DNA from: JBLNBQ01 sp050260095
GTDB taxonomy: Bacteria > Bacillota > UBA5301 > DYFA01
Reading direction: 5' to 3'
Length of the DNA stretch: 64,000 bases
Assembly: GCA_050260095.1 (NCBI GenBank)
Contig: JBLNBQ010000142.1
Span: 1 to 64,000, forward strand
The notes beneath the pieces are model-generated. The model did no database searches and was not told where the DNA came from. It saw only the letters and a list, made by a program, of their open reading frames with translations. The position numbers and the translations under genes were made by a program. This document shows, piece after piece, positions 9,468-20,669 of this stretch. Position 1 is the first letter of the stretch. Each line of letters begins with the position of its first letter.

Positions 9468-10423
9468 GCGAAGGGAACCTGAACTTCGGAGACCGGCTGG
9501 TCGAGGCCGTCGAACGGAAGGGCACCCCGCTCGTGGTGGGGCTCGACCCTTCCCTGGCGGAAATGCCGGAGGCGGTGAAGGCGGAGGCCTTCCGGAAGTA
9601 CGGAAATGGGCAGCGCGGCGCCGCCGAGGCGATCCGGCGCTTCAACCTGGCCCTCCTTGACGCGGTGGCCGACCTGGTGCCGGCGGTGAAGCCGCAGGCC
9701 GCCTACTACGAACAGCACGGCGCCGCGGGTTGGCGGGTTTTGGCCGAGACCGTCCGTGAGGCCAAGCGGCGCGGGCTCCTGGTCATCCTCGACGCCAAGC
9801 GGGGCGACATCGGCTCCACCGCCGCCGTCTACGCCGGCGCATGCCTGGGCGCGCGGGGCCTCGGGGCCGACGCGGTGACGGTGAACGCCTACTTCGGCTG
9901 GGACGGGGTGCAGCCGTTCATGGAGTATGCCCGGGAGGGCAAGGGCGCGTTCGTGCTGGTGCGCACCTCCAACCCGACGGGCGGCGAGGTCCAGGATTTC
10001 CCGGGGGCGGACGCGCCGGTGAAGGTCTCCGACCACCTGGCGGCGCAGGTCGCCGCGTGGGGGGCGCCGTACGTGGGCGGTTCCGGCTACGCGAGCCTCG
10101 GCGCGGTCGTGGCCGGCACCTACCCCGCCGAAGCGGCCCGGCTCCGGCGGGCGATGCCAAAGGCCCCCTTTCTGGTGCCGGGCTTCGGGGCACAAGGAGC
10201 GGGGGCGGCCGAAGTGGCGCCCTGTTTCGCGCCGGACGGGCGGGGCGCGGTGGTCAACTCCTCCCGGGGGATCATCTTCGCTTACCGCCAGGCCGCGTAC
10301 CGCGACCGGTTCGGGCCGGACGACTTTGCCGGCGCCGCGCGGGCGGCGGTCCTGGCGGCCCGGGAACAACTGGCGGCCCTGGGCCGCGGCGGGAACGACG
10401 CCTCAGGGCGTCCAGCGGAGTAG
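9464..10423 (+). CDS. pyrF: Orotidine 5'-phosphate decarboxylase (subfamily 2)
   Basis: The enzyme converts OMP to UMP, the last step of the pathway. The catalytic signature LDAKRGDIGSTA is present. The 319-residue length and the sequence around it match the longer subfamily 2 form rather than the roughly 240-residue B. subtilis type. The GTG start overlaps the pyrC stop (GTGA) and GGGAGG lies at 9451-9456. The C-terminus is followed within 20 bp by a promoter for carA. Confidence 0.95.
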   Translation: MSEGNLNFGDRLVEAVERKGTPLVVGLDPSLAEMPEAVKAEAFRKYGNGQRGAAEAIRRFNLALLDAVADLVPAVKPQAAYYEQHGAAGWRVLAETVREAKRRGLLVILDAKRGDIGSTAAVYAGACLGARGLGADAVTVNAYFGWDGVQPFMEYAREGKGAFVLVRTSNPTGGEVQDFPGADAPVKVSDHLAAQVAAWGAPYVGGSGYASLGAVVAGTYPAEAARLRRAMPKAPFLVPGFGAQGAGAAEVAPCFAPDGRGAVVNSSRGIIFAYRQAAYRDRFGPDDFAGAARAAVLAAREQLAALGRGGNDASGRPAE

Positions 10424-10427
10424 AGAA

Positions 10428-10467
10428 TATGCACAAGATTGCATAACTATACAAAGCGTGGTAGAAT
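10428..10467 (+). promoter_or_regulatory. Internal carA promoter with inverted repeat over the -35 box
   Basis: TTGCAT at 10439-10444 and TAGAAT at 10462-10467 have ideal 17-bp spacing. An inverted repeat, TATGCA at 10428-10433 and TGCATA at 10440-10445, overlaps the -35 box and could be an operator. The start would be near 10474. This stretch is AT-rich compared with its surroundings. It would let carAB be expressed apart from pyrRBCF. The promoter is well supported; the operator is inference. Confidence 0.72.
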
Positions 10468-10516
10468 GGACTGAATGCCAGGCCCCTGGCCTGCGAGGGG
10501 AAGAGACGGTGAAAGC

Positions 10517-11629
10517 ATGAGACTTTGGGCGACGCGGCGCGGTCTTTTGGCGCTGGAAGACGGCTCCGTGTTCAGCGGCGAACTCCACGGGGAAGGTCCG
10601 GTCACCGGCGAGGTGGTCTTCAACACCTCCATGACCGGTTACCAGGAGATTCTCACCGATCCGTCTTACGCGGGACAGATCGTGACCATGACCTACCCGC
10701 TCATCGGCAACTACGGCACCAACGAGGAGGACGAGGAGTCGCGGGCGGCCCACGCCCGGGGGCTCGTGGTGCGTGAGCTCTCCGCCCACCCGAACTATTG
10801 GCGGTCCGGGCTCACGCTCGGGGAATACCTGGAGCGGGAGCACGTGGTGGCGCTCTCCGGCGTCGACACGCGCGCTTTGACCCGTCGGCTGCGGGAGCGC
10901 GGGACGATGCGGGGGATCATCGCTCCGGGCGACGCCGATCCGCTGGAGGCCGTGGAGATGGCCAGGCGGGCCGCCGACCCTTCAGCCAGCGATCTGGTGG
11001 CGGAGGTCACCAGCGCGACCCCGATGACGCTGGGGAGCGGCGACCGCCGGGTGGCGGTGCTCGACTGCGGGGCCAAGGGGAACATCATCGAGAGCCTGGT
11101 CGCGGTCGGGCTGGCCGTGACGGTCTTCCCGGCCCAAACCCCGGCGGCGGAGGTTCTGGAGTGTTCACCGGCCGGCGTGGTGATCAGCAACGGCCCGGGC
11201 GACCCGAAGCGGGTGCCGTACGTCAGCGCCACCGTCCGTGAACTGCTGGGCCGGGTGCCGCTCTTCGGCATCTGCCTCGGCCACCAGATCCTCGGCCTGG
11301 CGCTGGGGGGAGACACCTACAAGTTGAAGTTCGGACACCGGGGCGCCAACCATCCGGTCAAGGAACTGGCCCGGGGCAGGGTCTACATCACCTCGCAGAA
11401 CCACGGGTACGCTGTGGCGGCGGAGAGCCTGCCGCAGGAGGTCGTGGTGACGCACCTCAACCTCAACGACCGGACTGTGGAGGGCCTGGCCCACCGGGAG
11501 CTGCCCGTCTTCTCGGTGCAGTACCATCCGGAGGCCTGCCCCGGCCCGCACGATTCCGAATATCTGTTCGAGCGGTTTCTCAAGCTGACCAGCGGCGGCG
11601 GGCTCTCCGGCGCGGCGGTCTCGGCCTGA
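10517..11629 (+). CDS. carA: Carbamoyl-phosphate synthase small (glutaminase) subunit
   Basis: CarA hydrolyses glutamine and passes ammonia to CarB. The 370-residue protein has the N-terminal CPSase domain ([12 protein letters not shown]) and a class I amidotransferase domain with the nucleophile cysteine in GICLGHQ and the HPEA motif. The ATG at 10517 aligns with the usual CarA N-terminus. An in-frame ATG at 10475, almost exactly at the predicted transcription start, would add 14 residues and could be a leaderless alternative. It serves both pyrimidine and, potentially, arginine synthesis. Confidence 0.96.
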   Translation: MRLWATRRGLLALEDGSVFSGELHGEGPVTGEVVFNTSMTGYQEILTDPSYAGQIVTMTYPLIGNYGTNEEDEESRAAHARGLVVRELSAHPNYWRSGLTLGEYLEREHVVALSGVDTRALTRRLRERGTMRGIIAPGDADPLEAVEMARRAADPSASDLVAEVTSATPMTLGSGDRRVAVLDCGAKGNIIESLVAVGLAVTVFPAQTPAAEVLECSPAGVVISNGPGDPKRVPYVSATVRELLGRVPLFGICLGHQILGLALGGDTYKLKFGHRGANHPVKELARGRVYITSQNHGYAVAAESLPQEVVVTHLNLNDRTVEGLAHRELPVFSVQYHPEACPGPHDSEYLFERFLKLTSGGGLSGAAVSA

Positions 11630-11658
11630 CCGGGGGAACCAGGGAAAGGGAGAGGGAA

Positions 11659-14903
<3,245 letters not shown>

Positions 14904-14907
<4 letters not shown>

Positions 14908-15755
14908 GCGTCTTCTCCGGAAAGGCGAGGGTGGCGCAGGCCGGCGCCTTGTCGTCCGGCGTGGCAGGACTTTGGGTGAATGCCCCGGAGATCGCCGCCG
15001 TGGCGGTGCCGGGTCAGTTCGTGATGGTGAGCGGTGGGCCGCAGCGGATCACGCGCCGGCCCTTCGGCGTGGCCGGGGTAGACCGGGCGCGGGGGGAGGT
15101 CCGGCTGGCGCTGCGGGTCGCCGGGACGGCGAGCGCGTGGCTCGCGGGGCGCCAGGCCGGCGAAGAGATCGAGCTGCACGGTCCTTTGGGCGCCGGGTTC
15201 GCCCTCCCGGAGCCGGGCGGCGAGGCCTGGCTGGCTGGCGGGGGGATCGGCGCCGCGCCGCTCCTCTTTCTGGCCGAGGCGCTCCGGGCGCAGGGCACGG
15301 CGGTGTGGAGCGCGGTGGGCGGCCGGACCGCCGCGGACGTCTGGGCCGCTCCCGAGCTGGGCCGGTTGGGCGGTGTGGCGGTGACGACCGAGGACGGTTC
15401 AGCCGGGGAGAAGGGCTTGGTGACCATACCTTTGGCGGCGCGCCTCGCCCAGGCTGCCCGGGAGCCGGACAGGCCCCGCCCGGCCGTCTACGCTTGCGGA
15501 CCCCGGGGCATGCTGGTGGCGGTCGCCCGCGCCACTCTGGCGGCCGGCCTGGACTGCCAGGTGTCGGTGGAGGAGCGGATGGCCTGCGGCGTCGGGGCGT
15601 GCGCCGGGTGCACCTGGCCCGACGGGCGGCTGGCCGAGGGGCTGGCCCTGCGCCGCGTCGGGTCTCCGCCGGAGAGAGGGGGGGAGGGGGCCTCGGGCCA
15701 CCCGCTCAGGGTCTGCCGCGACGGCCCTTGTTTCTGGGTGGTGAGCGCGTCATGA
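14904..15755 (+). CDS. pyrK: Dihydroorotate dehydrogenase B, electron-transfer subunit
   Basis: PyrK carries FAD and a [2Fe-2S] cluster and passes electrons from PyrD to NAD+. The 283-residue protein has an FNR-like fold and a C-terminal cluster-binding region with [10 protein letters not shown] followed by a final cysteine in LRVC. The GTG start overlaps the carB stop codon and GAGGAGG lies just upstream. Its adjacency to pyrD shows that the organism uses the NAD-dependent class 1B enzyme. It is somewhat longer than the B. subtilis protein, with a glycine-rich insert before the last cysteine. Confidence 0.95.
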
Positions 15756-16735
15756 GCGCCCCGGTCCTGGCGGTGGAGGTGGCCGGCCTCCGTTTCCCGA
15801 GCCCTGTGCTGGTGGCCTCGGGCACCTTCGGGTACGGCTTCGACTACGGCAAGCTGTGCGACCCGCGACGGCTTGGGGGCGTGATCGTCAAGGGCACGAC
15901 CCTGCGGCCGCGGCCGGGCAACCCGGCGCCGCGCCTTTGCGAGACGCCATCCGGGCTTCTGAACTCGGTGGGGCTCGAGAACCCGGGGGTCGAGGCGGTC
16001 ATCGACGACCACCTGCCGAAGCTGGCGGGGCTCGGCGTGCCGGTGCTGGTGAACATCGCCGGCGACTCCGAAGCTGACTATTGCCAGATCGTCGAGCGGC
16101 TGACCGGGGTGCCGGGGGTGAGCGCGCTCGAGGTGAACCTCTCCTGTCCCAACGTCCGTCACGGCGGGATGGCGTTTGGGACCGACCCTCAGGTGGTGGA
16201 GCGGCTGACCAGGCTGCTGCGGGCCCGCACCGACCTGCCGCTCTTCGTGAAGCTCTCGCCCAACGTGACCGACGTGGTCGCCACGGCGCGCGCCGCGGAG
16301 GCAGGCGGGGCGGACGCGCTCTCGCTCATCAATACCCTGCTTGGGATGGCGCTGGACGTCGACCGGGGCGTACCGGTGCTGGCGAACGTAACGGGCGGGC
16401 TGTCGGGGCCGGCGATCCGTCCGGTGGCCGTCCGCATGGTCTACCAGGTGGCGCAGGCGGTGCGGATACCGATCCTTGGGATGGGCGGCGTGGCGTCGGG
16501 GCGGGACGCGGTGGAGTTCCTGATGGCCGGAGCCAGCCTCGTGGCGGTGGGCACGGCGCTCTTCCGCGATCCGGCCGCTCCCCTCCGGGTGACTGAGGAA
16601 CTGGCGGAATTCTGCGCGCAGAAGGGCGTCCGCGAGGTCCGCCGCCTGACCGGCGTGGCGCTGCCGGGACGGGGCGGCCTGAAGGAGGCCGTGGACCCAG
16701 CCGGCGCGGGCATTAGGAAGGGGTGCGAAGCATGA
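15752..16735 (+). CDS. pyrD: Dihydroorotate dehydrogenase B, catalytic subunit
   Basis: This FMN-dependent TIM-barrel enzyme oxidises dihydroorotate to orotate. The 327-residue protein has the class 1B catalytic cysteine in NLSCPN, the phosphate-binding GMGGVASG motif and the C-terminal VGTALF segment. It overlaps pyrK and pyrE by 4 nt each (ATGA). The class 1B assignment rests on the catalytic cysteine (class 2 uses serine) and on the neighbouring pyrK. Confidence 0.97.
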   Translation: MSAPVLAVEVAGLRFPSPVLVASGTFGYGFDYGKLCDPRRLGGVIVKGTTLRPRPGNPAPRLCETPSGLLNSVGLENPGVEAVIDDHLPKLAGLGVPVLVNIAGDSEADYCQIVERLTGVPGVSALEVNLSCPNVRHGGMAFGTDPQVVERLTRLLRARTDLPLFVKLSPNVTDVVATARAAEAGGADALSLINTLLGMALDVDRGVPVLANVTGGLSGPAIRPVAVRMVYQVAQAVRIPILGMGGVASGRDAVEFLMAGASLVAVGTALFRDPAAPLRVTEELAEFCAQKGVREVRRLTGVALPGRGGLKEAVDPAGAGIRKGCEA

Positions 16736-17328
16736 AGGAGCGACCCAGCGAGGCGCAGATCGCGTCCTGGTTCGCCGAGACCGGGGCGCTGCTCCAGGGA
16801 CATTTCAAGCTCAGTTCGGGCCGTCATTCCGAGGTATATCTGGAGAAATTCGCGGTCATCCAGCACCCGGAGTACACGACGCGGCTGTGCGCCGCGGTCG
16901 CGCAGGAGTACGCCGGGGCGGGCGTCGAGACGGTGATCGGGCCGCTCACGGGCGGTGCGATCCTGGCCTACGAGGTGGCGCGGCACTTGGGGGTTCGTTT
17001 CCTCTTCCCGGAGCGGGTGGAGGGGCAGATGACCCTGCGCCGCGGCTTCAGCGTCCGCCCGGGCGAGCGGGTGCTGGTGGTGGAGGACGTGGTCACCACC
17101 GGCGGCTCGGTCAAAGAGGTGCTGGCGATGCTGACCGGGCTGGGGGCCGAGGTGGTCGGCCTGGCCAGCCTCATCGACCGGAGCGGTGGGCTCGCCACCT
17201 TCCCGGTGCCTTTCACGCCGCTCTGGCGGGTGAACGCGGTTAGCTGGGCGCCGGAGGAGTGCCCGCTCTGCGCAGCCGGGGTGCCCCTGACGCAGCGGGG
17301 CAGCCGCGGCTTGGGGGACGGGCGCTAG
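16732..17328 (+). CDS. pyrE: Orotate phosphoribosyltransferase
   Basis: The enzyme joins orotate and PRPP to make OMP. The 198-residue protein has the PRPP motif VLVVEDVVTTGGS. A C-terminal CPLC pair occurs in a region found in this long PyrE subgroup. The ATG at 16732 is preferred over an in-frame GTG at 16723 because AGGAAGGGG lies eight bases upstream and the ATG overlaps the pyrD stop. It is the last pyr gene; no clear terminator separates it from purE. Confidence 0.96.
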   Translation: MKERPSEAQIASWFAETGALLQGHFKLSSGRHSEVYLEKFAVIQHPEYTTRLCAAVAQEYAGAGVETVIGPLTGGAILAYEVARHLGVRFLFPERVEGQMTLRRGFSVRPGERVLVVEDVVTTGGSVKEVLAMLTGLGAEVVGLASLIDRSGGLATFPVPFTPLWRVNAVSWAPEECPLCAAGVPLTQRGSRGLGDGR

Positions 17329-17402
17329 CCTCGGGAAGGAAATGGCGCGGCGGGGCCGAAGCTTTCCAGAGTCGACCATAGACCTCCAAAGGGGGCGGGA
17401 GC

Positions 17403-17930
17403 ATGGCGGACAAGCACCGGGTGGGCGTCATCATGGGCTCCGACTCTGACCTGGGCGTGATGCGCGAGGCGGTTAAGGCCCTCGAAGAGTTCGGCGTGGG
17501 GTGCGAGGTGGCGATCCTGTCGGCCCACCGCACCCCCGACGACGCCGCCGAGTACGCCCGCACGGCCTCGGCCAGGGGTCTGGGCGTGATCATCGCCGGC
17601 GCGGGCGGGGCCGCGCACCTGCCGGGAGTTTTGGCGGCGTACACGACGCTGCCCGTGATCGGCGTGCCCATCGATGCGGGCAAGGGGCTGGGCGGGCAGG
17701 ACGCGCTGCTCTCCATCGTGCAGATGCCGCCCGGGGTGCCCGTCGCCACGGTGGGGATCGGCGCGGCCCGCAATGCCGCCCTGCTGGCAGTGGCGATCCT
17801 GGCGCTCGCCGACCATCGCCTCGCCGAGGCGCTCCACCGCTTCCGGCGGGAACAGGCCCAGGCGGTGCGCGGCAAACACGCCAAACTGCAGGCCGAGGGC
17901 TTCACCGCCTACGTGCCGGAGCAGCATTGA
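17403..17930 (+). CDS. purE: N5-carboxyaminoimidazole ribonucleotide mutase
   Basis: PurE makes CAIR in de novo purine synthesis. The 175-residue protein has the motifs [22 protein letters not shown] and [11 protein letters not shown] typical of class I PurE, which uses the N5-CAIR made by PurK. No purK occurs in this window, so PurK must be elsewhere or the enzyme differs from prediction. GGGGGCGGGAGC precedes the ATG. It is separated from the other pur genes by two glycosyltransferase genes. Confidence 0.95.
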   Translation: MADKHRVGVIMGSDSDLGVMREAVKALEEFGVGCEVAILSAHRTPDDAAEYARTASARGLGVIIAGAGGAAHLPGVLAAYTTLPVIGVPIDAGKGLGGQDALLSIVQMPPGVPVATVGIGAARNAALLAVAILALADHRLAEALHRFRREQAQAVRGKHAKLQAEGFTAYVPEQH

Positions 17931-17957
17931 CGGGCGGGGAGGAGGTTGGGGGAGCGC

Positions 17958-18716
17958 GTGATTAGTTTTGTGTTGCCTGCTTACAACGAGGAGGCCAACC
18001 TTCCGCCGCTTCTGGAGAAGATCGCGGCGGTCATGGCGGAGAGCGGCCGGCTCTACCGGGTCGTCGCCGTCAACGACGGCAGCCGCGACCGGACGCCGCA
18101 GGTTCTCTCCGAACTAAGCGCCCGGATCCCCATCGAGGTGGTCACTCACCCTATAAACCTGGGCCTGCCCCAGACGATCCTGGACGGGTTGAGATACGCC
18201 AGCCAGGGTTGCGACCCGGGCGATATCGTGATCACGATGGATGCCGACAACACGCACGAGCCGCGGTACGCTTTGGAGCTCATCCGCAGGGTTGAGGAAG
18301 GGTGCGACGTTGCGATCGCCTCCCGGTACCGGCCAGGGGCGGCCGAGGTCGGGCTCAGCGCCCACCGGCGCTTTCTGAGTAAGGCGGTCAACGTGATGTT
18401 GGCCGCTTGTCTGCCCATCCCCGGCGTCCGCGACTACACCTGCGGCTACCGGGCCTACCGAGCCAGCCTGTTGCAGCAGCTCTTCGCCGTCTACGGCGAA
18501 CGGCTGATCGAGTCCACGACCTTCTCGGCGATGGCGGAGATCCTGCTCAAGGCGGGCTTTTTGGGCCTGGCCGCCGGCGAGATCCCACTGGTGCTCCGCT
18601 ACGATCAGAAAGCCGGCGCCAGCAAGATGAGAGTCGTCCGCACCATCCTCGACTACCTGCGCATGATCGCCAGCCTCTGGTTGCGGCGGAGGGTGACCCT
18701 CCGCCCGGCCGCGTGA
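17958..18716 (+). CDS. GT2 glycosyltransferase, dolichyl-phosphate-mannose-synthase-like
   Basis: The 252-residue protein has a GT-A fold with PAYNEE at the N-terminus, VNDGSRD, and the metal-binding DAD in TMDADNTHEP. The C-terminal KAGASKM segment is typical of the polyprenyl-phosphate glycosyltransferase branch. It probably transfers a sugar from a nucleotide sugar to undecaprenyl phosphate. GTG 17958 is preferred; a TTG at 17946 directly abuts the GGAGG and leaves no spacing. The next gene encodes a GT39-type enzyme that uses such lipid-linked sugars, so the two probably act in sequence. The sugar and acceptor are unknown. Confidence 0.85.
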   Translation: MISFVLPAYNEEANLPPLLEKIAAVMAESGRLYRVVAVNDGSRDRTPQVLSELSARIPIEVVTHPINLGLPQTILDGLRYASQGCDPGDIVITMDADNTHEPRYALELIRRVEEGCDVAIASRYRPGAAEVGLSAHRRFLSKAVNVMLAACLPIPGVRDYTCGYRAYRASLLQQLFAVYGERLIESTTFSAMAEILLKAGFLGLAAGEIPLVLRYDQKAGASKMRVVRTILDYLRMIASLWLRRRVTLRPAA

Positions 18717-18729
18717 GGAGGGGGTGCCG

Positions 18730-20439
18730 GTGAACCAGCGCTGGGTGGTGCTGCTCGTTCTTGCCGCGGCGCTCCTCTTCTTCGCCAAAGTGGGGATGCC
18801 GCTGACCGACGGTGACAGCGCCTATTACGGCACCATCGCCCGTCGCATCGTGGAGACGGGCGACTGGATCACGCTCCATTCCCGGAGCAACGACTTCGTC
18901 GATAAACCCCCGCTCAGCATCTGGATGATCGCTGCCGCCTACCGCGTCTTCGGCGTCTCCGACTGGACGACGCGGCTGGTCCATTCCTTGGTGGCCGTTG
19001 GCACCGTGCTCCTCACCTACGCCTTGGCGAGGCGCTTCTATCGACCTCGCACTGCCTTCCTCGGTGCGGCGGTGCTCTGCACCAGCCTGCTCCTGGCTTA
19101 CATGGGTCAGGTTCCGCAGCAGGACGTGCCGCTCACCTTCCTCTCCATCCTGGCCCTTTACGGTTTCGTGCGATATCTGCAGACTGGCCGACCCGGAGCA
19201 GGGCTGCTCTGCTGCCTGGCCTCGGCGCTCGGGGTGCTCAACCGCGGCCTGCAGGGCGTCGTCTTCCCGGCGGCGGTGGCCGGGGCTTACCTGTCCATCC
19301 GGGCCGCGCGGCGGCGGTCCTTCTGGTTGCCGCCCGCGCCTGGCGAGGAGGGTGAGAGAGTCCCGGTGGGCCGCCGGGCCGATCTCTGGCTTACGCTGCT
19401 CGGCGGGGCGGTGCTCTTCACCGCGGTGGCGGTGCCATGGTTCTACCTTGGCTACCTGCGGCAGGGTCCCGACTTCCTGAACTACTTCTTCGGGAGCGGC
19501 AACGCCCGTTACCTACACCCGATCCGGGCGGGCGGCGCGTGGGACAGCGTGATTTACCTTCCCATGCTGGTGCTCGGCTTTCTGCCCTGGAGCGGGTTCA
19601 TCTTCCCGGCCCTGTGCCGGGCCTGGCGCGAGGGGCGCAGCGCCGCTTCCGGGGCGGGAGATCAGGGTGAAGCGCCGGCGGAGGGCGCACTGTTCATGAT
19701 CGTCTGGTTCCTGGTCGGATTTCTGCTGCCCTTCGGCATCCGGTGGCGGGTGATTCGCTATCTGTTGCCAGCCTTTCCGCCTCTGGCCGTTTTGATTGGC
19801 CGCACGCTAGACCGCAGCCTGGCCGAGACGAAGCAAGACTCTGGCGCAGGGCGGGGTGTGTGGGTCGGTGCCTGGCTGACGCTGGCGGCAGCTCTGCTCT
19901 TCCTGGTGTCTGTCTTCATCGCGGCCCGGCCCTTTCCGCAGGCGCAAGCCGGCTTCCAACCCGTAATTCTGCCTTTTCTGGTCCTCTTTACCCTGACCCT
20001 CGGCGCAGGAGCCGCTGCGGCGCTCAGCCTTCACCGACCCGCCTGGATGATCGGAGTGCTGGCCGTGGGGTCGCTCGTCTCCTATCTGACGCTCTTCGAT
20101 CAGCTGGACCACTCCGCCTACCTCTTGAATCCCTGGAAAGCGGCGGCTCGGACTGTAAACGCCAACGCTCGGCCGGGCGACCGCGTCGTCTGCTATGGTG
20201 ACCTGCCGGTCTCGAGCTTCCTCCGTCTCGACATAGCTCAGCGCGTCGAACCGGCGGACGAGGCGCAACTCGGGAGATGGTTGGCCGAGTTTTCCCGGCC
20301 AGGTAGCGGTCGGCGGTTCTTCGTGCTCAGCACCGGCGAGGCGCTGGACCGCTACCGGCGCGCCCACCCGGAAGCGCCCGAACTCGCGGTTACCCGGTAT
20401 CCGGGGGGCAGAGTGGTGGCGGTGGCTGGCGCGCATTGA
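18730..20439 (+). CDS. GT39/ArnT-like membrane glycosyltransferase
   Basis: The 569-residue polytopic protein has roughly ten or more hydrophobic segments. The first extracytoplasmic loop contains the acidic motif DGDSAYYG and then DKPPL, the hallmark of PMT_2/ArnT-type transferases that take sugars from polyprenyl phosphate. A soluble C-terminal domain of about 110 residues follows the last helix. GTG 18730 is chosen because GAGGAGG lies seven bases before it. It pairs with the upstream GT2. The acceptor could be a protein, teichoic-acid-like polymer or lipid; nothing here decides. Its stop codon lies inside the -35 box of the pur promoter. Confidence 0.85.
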   Translation: MNQRWVVLLVLAAALLFFAKVGMPLTDGDSAYYGTIARRIVETGDWITLHSRSNDFVDKPPLSIWMIAAAYRVFGVSDWTTRLVHSLVAVGTVLLTYALARRFYRPRTAFLGAAVLCTSLLLAYMGQVPQQDVPLTFLSILALYGFVRYLQTGRPGAGLLCCLASALGVLNRGLQGVVFPAAVAGAYLSIRAARRRSFWLPPAPGEEGERVPVGRRADLWLTLLGGAVLFTAVAVPWFYLGYLRQGPDFLNYFFGSGNARYLHPIRAGGAWDSVIYLPMLVLGFLPWSGFIFPALCRAWREGRSAASGAGDQGEAPAEGALFMIVWFLVGFLLPFGIRWRVIRYLLPAFPPLAVLIGRTLDRSLAETKQDSGAGRGVWVGAWLTLAAALLFLVSVFIAARPFPQAQAGFQPVILPFLVLFTLTLGAGAAAALSLHRPAWMIGVLAVGSLVSYLTLFDQLDHSAYLLNPWKAAARTVNANARPGDRVVCYGDLPVSSFLRLDIAQRVEPADEAQLGRWLAEFSRPGSGRRFFVLSTGEALDRYRRAHPEAPELAVTRYPGGRVVAVAGAH

Positions 20440-20465
20440 CACCTTCGCCAACCGTCTGATAAGAT
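20436..20465 (+). promoter_or_regulatory. Promoter of the purB-purD operon
   Basis: A perfect TTGACA at 20436-20441 and TAAGAT at 20460-20465 are separated by 18 bp. The start would be near 20472, leaving a leader of about 200 nt that holds the riboswitch. The -35 box contains the stop codon of the preceding gene. Confidence 0.8.
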
Positions 20466-20489
20466 GAAGGTGCGAAGGCGATCGCGGCG

Positions 20490-20652
20490 ACAACTCCATA
20501 ACCATTGGAAGTGCATCTAGGGTTCCGCCCGGCTGGCCGGGGTCTGGACCGAGTGATGCAGGCGCCGCACGGCGCTACACCTTAGAGGGAGAAAAGCCCT
20601 GGCGGGTAGGTTTCAAGCTCTTGCAGCAGGAACCTGCCCGCTTGTCGTTTTT
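20490..20652 (+). promoter_or_regulatory. ykkC-family riboswitch, probably PRPP type, ahead of purB
   Basis: The conserved ykkC blocks occur in order: CTAGGGTTCCG at about 20517-20527, TCTGGACCGAGTGATGCA at about 20543-20560, CTACACC at about 20575-20581 and GGGAGAAAAGCCC at about 20587-20599. GTGCATC before the first block pairs with GATGCA after the second. An intrinsic terminator follows. The family includes guanidine, ppGpp and PRPP sensors. The PRPP class (2b) is known ahead of purine biosynthesis genes, so it is the best fit to this operon. Subclass is inference from context; the family assignment is from sequence. Confidence 0.85.
20602..20652 (+). terminator. Expression-platform terminator of the pur riboswitch
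   Basis: An eleven-pair stem (20602-20612 with 20631-20641, one G-U) encloses an 18-nt loop and is followed by the T-rich stretch TTGTCGTTTTTC. Its 5' arm begins immediately after the last conserved aptamer block, so ligand binding could compete with it. Confidence 0.85.
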
Positions 20653-20669
20653 CTGGGGGGGGTGATGAC

